From Taklimakanibacter sp050246735 (lineage in GTDB: Bacteria; Pseudomonadota; Alphaproteobacteria; Rhizobiales; Aestuariivirgaceae), in assembly GCA_050246735.1 (NCBI GenBank), contig JBFWVM010000009.1, positions 124,001 to 188,000 on the forward strand: DNA of 64,000 nt, in the 5' to 3' direction. Of the stretch, positions 53,579 to 61,914 are shown in pieces. Under the pieces are notes generated by a model. It searched no databases. It worked only from the letters and a program-made list of their open reading frames with translations, and was not told the DNA's origin. Positions within the stretch are counted from its first letter, which is position 1. Each line of letters begins with the position of its first letter. The translations under genes and the position numbers were made by a program.

Positions 53579-55339
53579 TCAAGCCGGAGCCTTTACATTC
53601 GTATGCTTGTACTTGTCGAGCACGCGCTGCGGATATTTGAGGGCGTCGCGGCGGAAGGGATCGCCCAGCTCCTGGGTGACCATGACCTCGATGACCGTGG
53701 TCTTGCCCTGCTTCTGCGCCGCGCAGGCCTTGTCGAGGGCCTCGCCGACGTCGCCGAGCCTGTCGATGGTGACGCCCTCGGCGCCGAGCGAGCGGGCAAC
53801 CTCCGCCCAGCTCGGATTCTTGAGGTTAACGCCGAGGAAGCGCGTGTCGTAGAAATCGACCTGGTTCTTCTTCTCCGCACCCCATTGCTTGTTGTGGAAG
53901 ACGACCGCGGTCACCGGGATGGCTTCGCGCACGCAGGTGAGGATCTCGGGGAAGCTCATGCCCCAGGCGCCGTCGCCGACATAGGCGACCGCCGGCCGGT
54001 CGGGGGCGGCCACCTTGGCGCCGATGACGGCCGGCAGCGCATAGCCGCAATTGCCGAAGCTCATCGCGGCGAACATCGAATTGGGCCGGTTGAAGCGCAG
54101 ATAGGAGTTGGAGACCGAGCAGATATTGCCGATATCGGTCGACACCATGGCGTTCTCGGGCATCGCCTTTTCGAGCTCGCGCAGCATCTGGCGCGGATGC
54201 ATGTAGGGCGAATCCTTGGCGACCTCGACGGACCAGCCGTCCTTCTCGTGGGTCCAGCCGTCGAGCTCCTTCTCCCAGGCGTCCTTCTCCGCCCTGATCT
54301 TCTTCCTGCGCTCGTCCGCCGTCGCCGACGCGGCGAGCTTGCGGTTGGCGAGACGATAGGCGAGCGCCTTGGCCGCCTCCCTGGCATCGCCGACGATCCC
54401 GACCGAGATCTGCTTGACGAGGCCCAGCATGCGGTGATCGCTGTCGACCTGGATGATCCGGGCGTTCTTCGGCCAGTAGTCCAGCCCATGCTGGGGCAGC
54501 GTGCCGAACGGCCCGAGCCTCGTGCCGAGCGCCAGGACGACGTCGGCTTCGGCGATGAGCTTCATGCCGGCCTTCGAGCCCTGATAGCCGAGCGGCCCGC
54601 ACCACAGCGGATGCTTGGCCGGGAAGCTGTCATTGTGCAGGTAGGAATTGACGACGGGCGCCGACAGCTGCTCGGCGAGCGCCACGCATTCCTTGACGCC
54701 GTCCGAGAAGATGACGCCGCCGCCCGACACGATGACGGGGAACTTCGCCTTGGCCAGGAGGTCGGCCGCCTCGTCGAGATCGGCGTCGGCGCCGGGCCCG
54801 CGCGCGATCCGCCGCGGCCTGGCGATTTCGTAGTCCGCCTCGCCGTAGAAATTGTCGCGCGGAATGTTGAGCTGGGTGGGGCCGCGTTCCGACATCGCCA
54901 TGTCGAAGCAGCGCGCGGTGAGCTCGGCCATGCGCGGGTGCTTCGACACATGCGCCTGGTATCTGGTGATCTTGGAGAAGATCGGCAGCTGCTCGGTCTC
55001 CTGGAAGCCGCCGAGGCCGATCGTCCCCGAGCCGGTCTCGGGCGTGATGACGACGACGGGCGAATGCGCCCAGTAGGCCGCCGCCGTCGAGGTCACGAAA
55101 TTGGTGATGCCGGGACCGTTCTGGGCTATGCACACGCCATGGCGTCCGGAGACCCGCGAATAGCCGTCCGCCATATGGCCCGCACCTTGCTCATGCGCCG
55201 TCGGGATGAAGCGGATGCCGGCGGTCGGGAACAGGTCGAGCGCGTCCATATAGGCCGAGCCTACGATGCCGAACACGTCCTTGACGCCATAGGCGGCGAG
55301 CGTTTCGACGAAGGCTTCCGAGGCGGACATCTTGGGCAT
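53579..55339 (-). CDS. xsc: Sulfoacetaldehyde acetyltransferase
   Basis: Converts sulfoacetaldehyde and phosphate to acetyl phosphate and sulfite, with thiamine diphosphate; central to taurine, isethionate and sulfoacetate dissimilation. The 586-residue ThDP enzyme shows Glu50 in HEQGAGHMADGY, AQNGPGITNFVT, LNIPRDN, the ThDP/Mg motif GDGAWGMSFPE near 455, and the Xsc-type ending VTQELGDPFRRDAL. Length agrees with known Xsc (about 590). The start at 55339 has GAGGAG upstream. Other ThDP enzymes such as acetolactate synthase share the fold, but the terminal motif favours Xsc. Confidence 0.93.
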   Translation of the reverse strand: MPKMSASEAFVETLAAYGVKDVFGIVGSAYMDALDLFPTAGIRFIPTAHEQGAGHMADGYSRVSGRHGVCIAQNGPGITNFVTSTAAAYWAHSPVVVITPETGSGTIGLGGFQETEQLPIFSKITRYQAHVSKHPRMAELTARCFDMAMSERGPTQLNIPRDNFYGEADYEIARPRRIARGPGADADLDEAADLLAKAKFPVIVSGGGVIFSDGVKECVALAEQLSAPVVNSYLHNDSFPAKHPLWCGPLGYQGSKAGMKLIAEADVVLALGTRLGPFGTLPQHGLDYWPKNARIIQVDSDHRMLGLVKQISVGIVGDAREAAKALAYRLANRKLAASATADERRKKIRAEKDAWEKELDGWTHEKDGWSVEVAKDSPYMHPRQMLRELEKAMPENAMVSTDIGNICSVSNSYLRFNRPNSMFAAMSFGNCGYALPAVIGAKVAAPDRPAVAYVGDGAWGMSFPEILTCVREAIPVTAVVFHNKQWGAEKKNQVDFYDTRFLGVNLKNPSWAEVARSLGAEGVTIDRLGDVGEALDKACAAQKQGKTTVIEVMVTQELGDPFRRDALKYPQRVLDKYKHTNVKAPA

Positions 55340-55400
55340 GGCAGGCTCCTCGCGGCAGGATAAGGTCGGCGTTTTCCCTATTCTGGCATCTGGCCCCATG

Positions 55401-55433
55401 AAAGCGCCAGTTCCCCGAAGCACTCAGGTCCAG
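55401..55433 (-). promoter_or_regulatory. Possible MocR/TauR box upstream of xsc
   Basis: On the minus strand CTGGACCTGA (55424-55433) lies about 85 bases before the xsc start, and CTGGCGCTTT (55401-55410) follows 13 bases later. From memory, the TauR site of Rhodobacter is a direct repeat of CTGGACYTAA; the first box differs by one base, the second is poor. Confidence 0.4.
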
Positions 55434-55648
55434 AGCGCCCCGAGGCCGAAGAAGGCTGTGTCCTTGACCCTGCGGGCTACGCCTTGAAGGGCCGAGTTCC
55501 GGGGGCCGGCGCAATAGGTCGTGCTCCAGATCACCCGCTTTTCGCCGTCTCCTACGGGGGTCGCCTTGTGGCGCACTCTGACGCCTTCGAAGACGATCAT
55601 CGCGTTGGGCGGCGTCGGGACGATGCAGCTTTTCGATCCGAAAGCCCG
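55424..55648 (-). pseudogene. C-terminal remnant of a 2OG-Fe(II) dioxygenase-like protein
   Basis: Directly after the DUF1778 stop, and in the same frame, 74 codons stay open and read like the last strands of a 2-oxoglutarate/iron dioxygenase: NAMIVFEGVRVRHKATPV, with the distal metal His and, 11 residues on, the 2OG-binding Arg in EKRVIWS. The HxD motif and all upstream parts are missing and there is no good start codon. It is best read as a deletion scar. The last codons coincide with the candidate regulatory box of xsc. Confidence 0.6.
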
Positions 55649-55939
55649 TCATGTCCGCTTGCCGCGCGAAAACACGCTTCGTTCCTCTAGAAGCTTGCGC
55701 AGGCGCGGCAGATCGCGCGGCGGGGCATCCAGGGCGGCGATGAAGGCTTTCCACTTCTCCGGGGGAAGCTGGAAAATGCGGCGGTCGGCAAGGGCTTCCT
55801 CGGCCCGGCCGAGGGCGCTCTCAAGCACGAATTCGCTCAGTGAGCGGCGTTGCGCCCGCGCTGCGGCCGTCAGGGTGTGCTTGGCCTCCGCCGTCAGGCG
55901 GAGATCGAGCTTTTCAGTGCGATTGATGCGCGTGGCCAT
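55649..55939 (-). CDS. DUF1778 (TacA-type) antitoxin without its toxin
   Basis: A 96-residue ribbon-helix-helix antitoxin of the DUF1778 family: DNA-binding half at 1-50 (KLDLRLTAEAKHTLTAAARAQ, then SLSEFVLESAL), toxin-neutralising half 55-90 (FQLPPEKWKAFIAALDAPP). It normally precedes a GNAT acetyltransferase toxin; no such frame follows. Instead the gene ends RSVFSRGKRT and runs into a dioxygenase remnant. AGGAGG upstream fixes the start at 55939. An orphan antitoxin may be decaying or may act on a related toxin elsewhere. Confidence 0.88.
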   Translation of the reverse strand: MATRINRTEKLDLRLTAEAKHTLTAAARAQRRSLSEFVLESALGRAEEALADRRIFQLPPEKWKAFIAALDAPPRDLPRLRKLLEERSVFSRGKRT

Positions 55940-55962
55940 GATGCTGCCTCCTGAACACATCC

Positions 55963-55992
55963 TGCCAATATGCCAGACATTGCCAAGACATT
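55963..55992 (-). promoter_or_regulatory. Repeat operator of the DUF1778 gene
   Basis: On the plus strand TGCCA occurs at 55963, 55971 and 55981, the last two within TGCCAGACAT and TGCCAAGACAT, a near-perfect direct repeat. This sits 24-53 bases before the start, where antitoxin autoregulation sites usually are. Confidence 0.5.
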
Positions 55993-56100
55993 TGTATATT
56001 GCGTGTTCCCGCCGTCCGGCATCCAGCCTCGACGCCACGCAGCCATTGCAATGGAGAGCCTGGATAGCCGCTCCGGAGGGCTGCCATGCCGGGATGAAAG

Positions 56101-56382
56101 CTATTTCAGCTCGATCTCGATGAAGGCGTATTCGCCGTCATTGGCGTTGACGACGTCGTGCTCGACGCCTTCGTTGCGGAAATAGGGCACGCCCTTCTTC
56201 ATCTCGGCGAAGGTCTCGCCCTCTTTGGTGAGGAGCTTCACCCTGCCGTCCATCAGCGGCACCACGACATAGTCGTGGCCGTGCCGGTGCCAGCCGGTAT
56301 TGGCCCCGGGCGCGAAGCGGTATTCGGTGACGATCACCTTCTCGTTCTCGATGTGCTTGATGGCTTTAGCGGTGCCGGTCAT
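56101..56382 (-). CDS. Small single-domain cupin protein
   Basis: A 93-residue cupin. Motif 1 is visible as TGWHRHGHDYVVVPLMDG (metal-binding His residues) and motif 2 as YFRNEGVEHDVVNA. Such small cupins bind a metal and may be enzymes or sensors; the substrate cannot be deduced. It follows lrgB by 15 bases and so is the third gene of the lrgA-lrgB-cupin unit. ATG with AGGAGA upstream. Confidence 0.85.
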   Translation of the reverse strand: MTGTAKAIKHIENEKVIVTEYRFAPGANTGWHRHGHDYVVVPLMDGRVKLLTKEGETFAEMKKGVPYFRNEGVEHDVVNANDGEYAFIEIELK

Positions 56383-56397
56383 CGGCGTCTCCTGTCG

Positions 56398-57117
56398 TCA
56401 GGTGAGGAACCAGTAGAAAATGACGGGAAGGATGAGCGCGGTGAGCACGGCATTGAGCGCCATGGCAATGCCGGCGAAGGTGCCCGCCACCTCATCCACG
56501 GTGAAGGCCCTGGCGGTGCCGATGCCGTGGGCGGCGAGGCCCGCGGCAAAGCCGCGCGCGGCATAGTCCTTGAGCCCGAGCGCGTTCATCAGCGGCGTCA
56601 CCATGATGGCGCCCATGAGTCCGGTGGTGACCACGAGGACCGCGGTGAGCGCCGCCTCGCCGCCGAACTGCTCGGCGATGCCCATGGCGACGCCGGCCGT
56701 CACCGATTTCGGGGCCAGGGCGGCGAGCACCGAACCGGGCAGTCCGAAATAGGCGGCGACGGCGAGCGCCGAGACGGCGGCGGTCACCGATCCCGCGAGG
56801 AGGGCGGCGGCCATCGGCAGCAGGTTCTGCCTCACCTTGTCGAGATTGCGATAGAGCGGGATGGCGATCGCGACGATGGCGGGCCCCAGCAGGAAATGCA
56901 CGAACTGCGCGCCCTCGAAATAGGTCGCGAAGGACGTGCCGGTCGAGAGGAGGATGATGTCGAGCGCCATGATCGCCAGAAGGACCGGGTTGACCATCGG
57001 ATGCCGGCCGCAGGCGAGCGCGATCCGGTCGGCGGCGATCCAGGCGAGCAGGGTGACCGTCAGCCACAGGAGCGGTGTCGAGGCGAGATAGACCCAGAGA
57101 TCGAAGGCCGGCGTCAC
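56398..57117 (-). CDS. lrgB: LrgB/CidB family membrane protein
   Basis: A 239-residue protein with about seven helices, matching LrgB: FEGAQFVHFLLGPAIVAIAIPLY, PKSVTAGVAMGIAEQFGG and AAHGIGTARAF. LrgB works with LrgA; the pair was first linked to murein hydrolase control and later to pyruvate or glycolate transport in other organisms. Its start overlaps the lrgA stop (ATGA at 57114-57117). Confidence 0.92.
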   Translation of the reverse strand: MTPAFDLWVYLASTPLLWLTVTLLAWIAADRIALACGRHPMVNPVLLAIMALDIILLSTGTSFATYFEGAQFVHFLLGPAIVAIAIPLYRNLDKVRQNLLPMAAALLAGSVTAAVSALAVAAYFGLPGSVLAALAPKSVTAGVAMGIAEQFGGEAALTAVLVVTTGLMGAIMVTPLMNALGLKDYAARGFAAGLAAHGIGTARAFTVDEVAGTFAGIAMALNAVLTALILPVIFYWFLT

Positions 57118-57497
57118 GCTGTACTCCGCGCCGATTGCCAGCGTCTGACCGCGGTGAAGGTGAGCGCGGTGACGGCGAGCGCCAGGGCGGTGGAGACGAA
57201 GAGCGCGAGGAGAAGGACCGGCCCGTAGGTCCGCAGAAGATGCAGGTGATCGATCACCCCCACGCCCGCCGGCACGAACAGGATGGAAAGATGCTGCAGC
57301 AATCCGCCGGTCGCGCGCCCGAGCGCCGTGCCGTCGACCGATGCCGTATCGGCCTTTCCGAAGCTCTGCGCGACGAGGAGGCCGGCGAAGAGGATGAGCA
57401 GCCCGATCACCGGGCCGGGCATGGGCAGGCCGAAGCCATGCGACAGGATCTCGCCGGCAAGCTGGCAGAGAAGCAGGATGGCGAAGGCCTCGATCAT
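57114..57497 (-). CDS. lrgA: LrgA/CidA family membrane protein
   Basis: A 127-residue holin-like protein with four helices. Typical segments are LAGEILSHGFGLPMPGPVIGLLILF and LFVPAGVGVIDHL. The start at 57497 gives the normal CidA N-terminus; the open frame extends further upstream but reads as antisense to the next gene. It is the first gene of the lrgAB-cupin unit. Given nearby alanine dehydrogenase and Xsc, a pyruvate-related transport role is conceivable, but not shown by sequence. Confidence 0.9.
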   Translation of the reverse strand: MIEAFAILLLCQLAGEILSHGFGLPMPGPVIGLLILFAGLLVAQSFGKADTASVDGTALGRATGGLLQHLSILFVPAGVGVIDHLHLLRTYGPVLLLALFVSTALALAVTALTFTAVRRWQSARSTA

Positions 57498-57534
57498 GCC
57501 GGGCAGGCTATCCGAGCGCCGTATGGGGTCAATC

Positions 57535-58614
57535 TTATTTTGGCCGCGGAGACTTGAGACCGGCATCGGGCTGGGCGAGCCTGCCTTCGCGCCTGAGCCT
57601 GACCGCGGCGACGAGCGTCTCGGCGGCATTGCGGACCTCGGCCTTAAGGTCGAGGTCGGCGTCGAGATCGTCATGGCTCGTCGCATAATCGCGGTAGTAG
57701 CCGATATAGCGGTCGAGCAGCGCCTTGGAGCCGGCGGGCACCAGCCCCATGTCGGTGAGCCAGTCGGTCAGGATGCGGCGCAGGTTTTCCGTTCCCGAAG
57801 CATCGCCATGCGTGATGACGGAGAACAGGCGGCCGGCGAGATGGCGCGGATAGGGCCAGCCTTTGAGCTCGAGCGCCTTGGCGGCCTCGGGATCCTTGCC
57901 GTGTGTCGAGGTCGGATCGGGATTGCCGCCGTCGGCGCAGACCAGCCGGTCGATCATCGCCTTGAGACCGGCGGGGACCTGGTACCAGTTGACCGGTGTC
58001 ACGATCATGACGCCATGCGCCTTGACCCACATGGGATAGATCTCGTTCATCCAGTCGTTCACTTGCCCGATGGCGTGATTGGGATAGCATGAGCAGGGCC
58101 AGTGGCACAGCGGCATGGCGGTCGAGACGCACGCCTTGCAGGGATAGATGACGCGGCCATATTCGGAAGCGAGCCGGCTCAGATCGAGCAGTTGCACTTC
58201 GAAGCCGCGTTTCGCTTCGATGGTCTTGCGCGCGGTCATCGCCAGGCGCCAGCTCTTCGAGATTTCGCCGGGGCAGGTCTGGTCGCTGCGCATCGAGCCG
58301 TTGACGATCAGAACGCGCGAGGGCGCCGCGGGATCGCGGTGCTCGCGCTCGGCCGCCTTTATGCCGTCATGCGCGGCGAGCCACTCGACGGAAAGGTCGT
58401 AGGAGGGGTCTGCAAATCCCCTGCCGGCTTTGCGCGTGCGCGGCGCCTTGTGGTAGTCGTGATAGGAGGTCCAGGCGGCCGGCAGCAGCGCCTCGATCTC
58501 GCCGGCGGTTTCGGCGAAGACCGGGTCATAGAAGCGTGCCTTGAATCGTTCGGTGAATTCCGCCTTGCTCAGGGCTACGCTCGGCATCCCCTTGCGGACT
58601 TTCGCTTTTCTCAT
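57535..58614 (-). CDS. Flavodoxin-fold NAD(P)H-dependent oxidoreductase with a cysteine cluster
   Basis: A 359-residue protein. The first 110 residues are a basic, family-specific extension (FKARFYDPVFAETAGEIEALLPAAW...). The flavodoxin-like FMN domain begins near SRVLIVNGSMRSDQTCPGEISKSWRLA. Within it is C-x2-C-x7-C-x3-C-x-C (from CKAC to CSC), which resembles the compact cysteine motif of iron-sulfur flavoproteins, though the spacing differs. MIVTPVNWYQVPAGLKAMIDR is the usual FMN-contact block. Electron donor and substrate are unknown. It converges on nothing; lrgA lies 37 bases downstream on the same strand. Confidence 0.78.
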   Translation of the reverse strand: MRKAKVRKGMPSVALSKAEFTERFKARFYDPVFAETAGEIEALLPAAWTSYHDYHKAPRTRKAGRGFADPSYDLSVEWLAAHDGIKAAEREHRDPAAPSRVLIVNGSMRSDQTCPGEISKSWRLAMTARKTIEAKRGFEVQLLDLSRLASEYGRVIYPCKACVSTAMPLCHWPCSCYPNHAIGQVNDWMNEIYPMWVKAHGVMIVTPVNWYQVPAGLKAMIDRLVCADGGNPDPTSTHGKDPEAAKALELKGWPYPRHLAGRLFSVITHGDASGTENLRRILTDWLTDMGLVPAGSKALLDRYIGYYRDYATSHDDLDADLDLKAEVRNAAETLVAAVRLRREGRLAQPDAGLKSPRPK

Positions 58615-58699
58615 GGCGTGCCTCCGTGCGGAATAAGCCCGCAAGGCACGGGCTTGTTCCACGCACGCTCCTACGCCCGGATCGCGCTGTCAAACGAGA

Positions 58700-59818
58700 T
58701 CAGGCGGCGAGCGCCTTTTCGGCCGGCACATACTCATAGCCGAGATCGTCGGCGACGGCCTTGTAGGTCACCTTCCCCCTGCAGACATTGAGGCCGGCGC
58801 GCAGGTGATGATCCTCGAGCAGCGCCTGCTTGTAGCCCTTGTCGGCGATCCTGAGGCCGAAGGGCAAGGTCACGTTGTTGAGCGCATAGGTCGAGGTGCG
58901 CGCCACACCGCCTGGCATGTTGGCGACGCAGTAATGGATGACGCCGTCGACCACATAGGTCGGGTCGGCATGGGTCGTTGCCTTGGAGGTCTCCGCGCAG
59001 CCGCCCTGGTCGATCGCGACGTCGACGAGGACCGAGCCGTTCTTCCAGTCCTTGAGCATCTGGCGGGTGACGAGCTTCGGCGCCGCCGCTCCCGGGATCA
59101 GAACGCCGCCCACCACGAGATCGGCGGTGGCGCATTCGTCCTCGACCGTCCCTTGCGTCGAATAGAGGGTCTTGAGCTGCGTGCCGAAGCGCGAGACGAG
59201 CTCTTCCATGCGCTCGGTGCTCTTTTCGAGGATGGTGACGTCGGCGCCGAGCCCCATGGCCATCGCCGCGGCATTGGTGCCGACCACGCCGCCGCCGAGG
59301 ATCACGACCTTGGCCGGCGCCACGCCGGGCACGCCGCCGAGCAGCACGCCGAGGCCGCCTTGCGCCTTTTCCAGGCAATGCGCGCCCGACTGGATCGACA
59401 TCCGTCCCGCCACCTGAGACATCGGCGCCAGCAGCGGCAGGCCGCCGCGCGAATTGGTGACGGTCTCGTAAGCGATGCAGACGGCGCCCGACTCGACGAG
59501 GTCCCTGGTCTGCTCCGGATCGGGAGCGAGGTGCAGATAGGTGTAGAGGATCTGGCCGTCGCGCAGCATCTTGCGCTCGACCGCCTGCGGCTCCTTCACC
59601 TTCACGATCATGTCGGCCTTGGCGAAGATTTCCTCCGCCGTCGGAATATTCTGCGCGCCGGCCGCCCGGTAGTCCTCGTCCGACGCACCGATGCCCAGTC
59701 CGGCGCCCGTCTGGACCCAGACCTCGTGGCCGTGGCGCACGGCCTCACGAACCGAGAGCGGCGTCATGCCGACCCGGTATTCGTGGTTCTTGATCTCTTT
59801 AGGAACGCCGATCAGCAT
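58700..59818 (-). CDS. ald: Alanine dehydrogenase
   Basis: Reversibly oxidises L-alanine to pyruvate and ammonia with NAD. The 372-residue length is standard. Visible are MLIGVPKEIKNHEYRVGMTP, the catalytic-Lys block MIVKVKEPQ, the His in TYLHLAPDP, the NAD-binding GGGVVGTNAAAMAMGLGA near 175 and GGVLIPGAAAPKLVT. In taurine or polyamine transamination with pyruvate as acceptor, this enzyme would regenerate pyruvate from alanine. No Lrp-type regulator lies beside it. The start has GGAG. Confidence 0.96.
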   Translation of the reverse strand: MLIGVPKEIKNHEYRVGMTPLSVREAVRHGHEVWVQTGAGLGIGASDEDYRAAGAQNIPTAEEIFAKADMIVKVKEPQAVERKMLRDGQILYTYLHLAPDPEQTRDLVESGAVCIAYETVTNSRGGLPLLAPMSQVAGRMSIQSGAHCLEKAQGGLGVLLGGVPGVAPAKVVILGGGVVGTNAAAMAMGLGADVTILEKSTERMEELVSRFGTQLKTLYSTQGTVEDECATADLVVGGVLIPGAAAPKLVTRQMLKDWKNGSVLVDVAIDQGGCAETSKATTHADPTYVVDGVIHYCVANMPGGVARTSTYALNNVTLPFGLRIADKGYKQALLEDHHLRAGLNVCRGKVTYKAVADDLGYEYVPAEKALAA

Positions 59819-59971
59819 GGTGGAGGAACTCCCAAAGGACGTGCCGGGGCTGTGGGCCCCGCGGTCCGGATTGATGGTTGTCGGAATTAGCCAGTCGCCG
59901 GTTGCCCCTGTAGCACCAGTTCTCCTGGCCGCGTCAGGCCAGTTCTCTGCCGGTCCCGTCTGCGCGCGCGC

Positions 59972-60964
59972 TTATACTCCCGGGGGCGTCGCGCCGACAA
60001 CCCCCGGGGGCTTCGCCGCGAGACGGTCGACCCGCCGGTCCGCCCAGAGCATGAAAAGCCCGGCGGCAAGAACGATGGCGCCGCCCCACAAGGTCCTGAG
60101 GCCCGGCACGTCGCCGAAGGCGAGGAAGCCCAGCACCACCGCCCAGAACATGGCGCTGTATTCGAACGGCGCGACGAAGCTCGACTCGGCGTTCTTGTAG
60201 GCCATGCCGAACAGCACCATGGCGACGGCGACGGTCGTGCCGAGGAGGAGCATCGCCGCGAGATCGGGCAGATGCGGCCATTGCCAGGGCCGCGCCAGGA
60301 AGGCGAGGCTCTTGTGCTCGACATGGCCGGGATCCAGGAGAGCGAAGATTACGGCAAGGCTGACGGCGACGGCGAGATAGGCCACGTTGGAGTGGAAGGC
60401 CATGGCCGCGGGCGGAACGGTGCGCACGACGCGACGCGCGAGCGTCTGGCTGATCGCATAGCCGATGGCGGAATAGAGGGCGAGCAGGGCGGCGGGCTCC
60501 AGCACGCCGCGTCCGGGATTGATCATGATCATGACGCCGGCGAAGCCGACGACGATGGCGATCCAGCGATGCAGGCGCACGCGCTCGCCGAGCATCGGAC
60601 CGGCGATGACGGCCACACAGAGCGGCATCACGAAATAGATGGCGACCGAATCGGCCATGGGCATCGCCGCGATCGAAAGGATGTAGGCCAGGTAGGCGGA
60701 ACCCATGATGAAACCGCGCGTTAAGCTCAAGCCGGTTCCGGGCCCCCAGAGGCTCGCCAGCGACGCATTCCTGTTGACGATAAGGGTCAGTATGGGGATC
60801 CCGATCAGGCAGCGGATGAAGAGAACCTGATGAACCGGATAGCTGCCGCTCAACCACTTGACGATCGTGTCCCCGGAGGACGCGATGCCAACCGCGCCGC
60901 AGGCATAAAGCACGGCAAGAAGCTTGTTGTCGGCGGATGTCGATGCAGCCATTCTCAGGCCCAT
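59972..60964 (-). CDS. DMT-superfamily permease (EamA family)
   Basis: A 330-residue inner-membrane protein with ten helices in two EamA repeats, for example LFIRCLIGIPILTLIVNRNA and AIYFVMPLCVAVIAGPMLGERVRLHRW. The C-terminal tail KPPGVVGATPPGV is encoded by a GC-rich inverted repeat (CCCGGGGG near 59979 with CCCCCGGG near 60001). Substrate unknown; exporters of amino acids or metabolites are typical. ATGs at 60964 and 60952 both work. Confidence 0.88.
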   Translation of the reverse strand: MGLRMAASTSADNKLLAVLYACGAVGIASSGDTIVKWLSGSYPVHQVLFIRCLIGIPILTLIVNRNASLASLWGPGTGLSLTRGFIMGSAYLAYILSIAAMPMADSVAIYFVMPLCVAVIAGPMLGERVRLHRWIAIVVGFAGVMIMINPGRGVLEPAALLALYSAIGYAISQTLARRVVRTVPPAAMAFHSNVAYLAVAVSLAVIFALLDPGHVEHKSLAFLARPWQWPHLPDLAAMLLLGTTVAVAMVLFGMAYKNAESSFVAPFEYSAMFWAVVLGFLAFGDVPGLRTLWGGAIVLAAGLFMLWADRRVDRLAAKPPGVVGATPPGV

Positions 60965-61014
60965 ATCTCACTTCGATATGCAATGAAACAGGACGCCGCA
61001 GAAGAGGGCAACGC

Positions 61015-61914
61015 ATGAGACGCATGGCACTGCGCGGCCTGGTCCTCGCTCTCTGTTTCATGCCCGCGCTGACGGCGGCGGACGCGGCCCGCAAGCTGCG
61101 TCCGCCGCTGCCCAAACCCAAGCCTGCCGAAATCATGCGCCCCGGCTCCGGCCCGCCCGCCGGGATCGCGACGCCGCCGTCCGAGCCGTCCGGGGGCGCC
61201 CCGACCGGGCCGGCGGAGAGCGAGCGGCCGTCGGCCGTCGTCATCCCCCGTGAGAAGCCGGCCGAACTCAAGAAGAGCGAGCCGGACGCCGTCCCCCGGC
61301 CGAAACCCGATGCCGCGCCGGCCGATGGCGAGGAGAAGCCGGATCCGGGCGAGGCTTTCGTCATCTGCCGAAAGGAATTGGCGGAGCTCGGCGCGACCTT
61401 CAAGGTGCCCGACATGCCGGCGGCCGCCGGCAAGTGCAAGGTGGCGAATCCGGTCCAGATCACCGCGATCGCATCGCCGGCCGGCAGGATCGACTTCCCG
61501 GGCGAGCCGGTCCTCAATTGCATCTTCGCCAAGCGGCTCGCTTCATGGGTCTCCGATATCGCCGGCCCTGTGGTCAAGGCCGAGGCCGGCGAGGCCCTGG
61601 TGGCGATCTCGACCGGACCGGGCTACCAATGCCGTGGCCGCAACGGCGACGGCACCGCCAAGATCAGCGAGCATGCCTTCGGCAATGCCCTCGACATCGT
61701 GTCCTTCAAGCTCGCGAGCAAGGAAAGCATGCCGGTCGCCAATGTCGCCAGGACCGGCAATGTCGAAAGCCGCTGGCTGACGGCCTTGCGCATCTCGGCC
61801 TGCGGCTATTTCACCACCGTGCTCGGACCGGGCGCCAACGCCACTCACGCCCAGCACTATCATTTCGATCTGGGCCTTCACGGCAAGAGCGGCAACTACC
61901 GGATCTGCGAGTAG
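61015..61914 (+). CDS. Extensin-like C-terminal domain protein
   Basis: A 299-residue exported protein. The signal peptide is residues 1-23 (ALRGLVLALCFMPALTAADA). A Pro/Glu/Lys-rich linker spans 25-115. The extensin-like C domain (about 118-299) carries four conserved cysteines (ICRKELAEL, GKCKV, LNCIF, YQCRGRN) and the metal-like pattern SEHAFGNALDIVSF plus AQHYHFD, which resembles LAS/M15 peptidoglycan peptidases. A cell-wall peptidase role is inferred; the family is uncharacterised. AGAGGG supports the start. Confidence 0.88.
   Translation: MRRMALRGLVLALCFMPALTAADAARKLRPPLPKPKPAEIMRPGSGPPAGIATPPSEPSGGAPTGPAESERPSAVVIPREKPAELKKSEPDAVPRPKPDAAPADGEEKPDPGEAFVICRKELAELGATFKVPDMPAAAGKCKVANPVQITAIASPAGRIDFPGEPVLNCIFAKRLASWVSDIAGPVVKAEAGEALVAISTGPGYQCRGRNGDGTAKISEHAFGNALDIVSFKLASKESMPVANVARTGNVESRWLTALRISACGYFTTVLGPGANATHAQHYHFDLGLHGKSGNYRICE

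Noticed and set aside
59925..59942. CTGGCC/GGCCAG hairpin as a terminator for the DMT permease gene
   Set aside because: Only six base pairs, no T-run; too weak to list as a feature.
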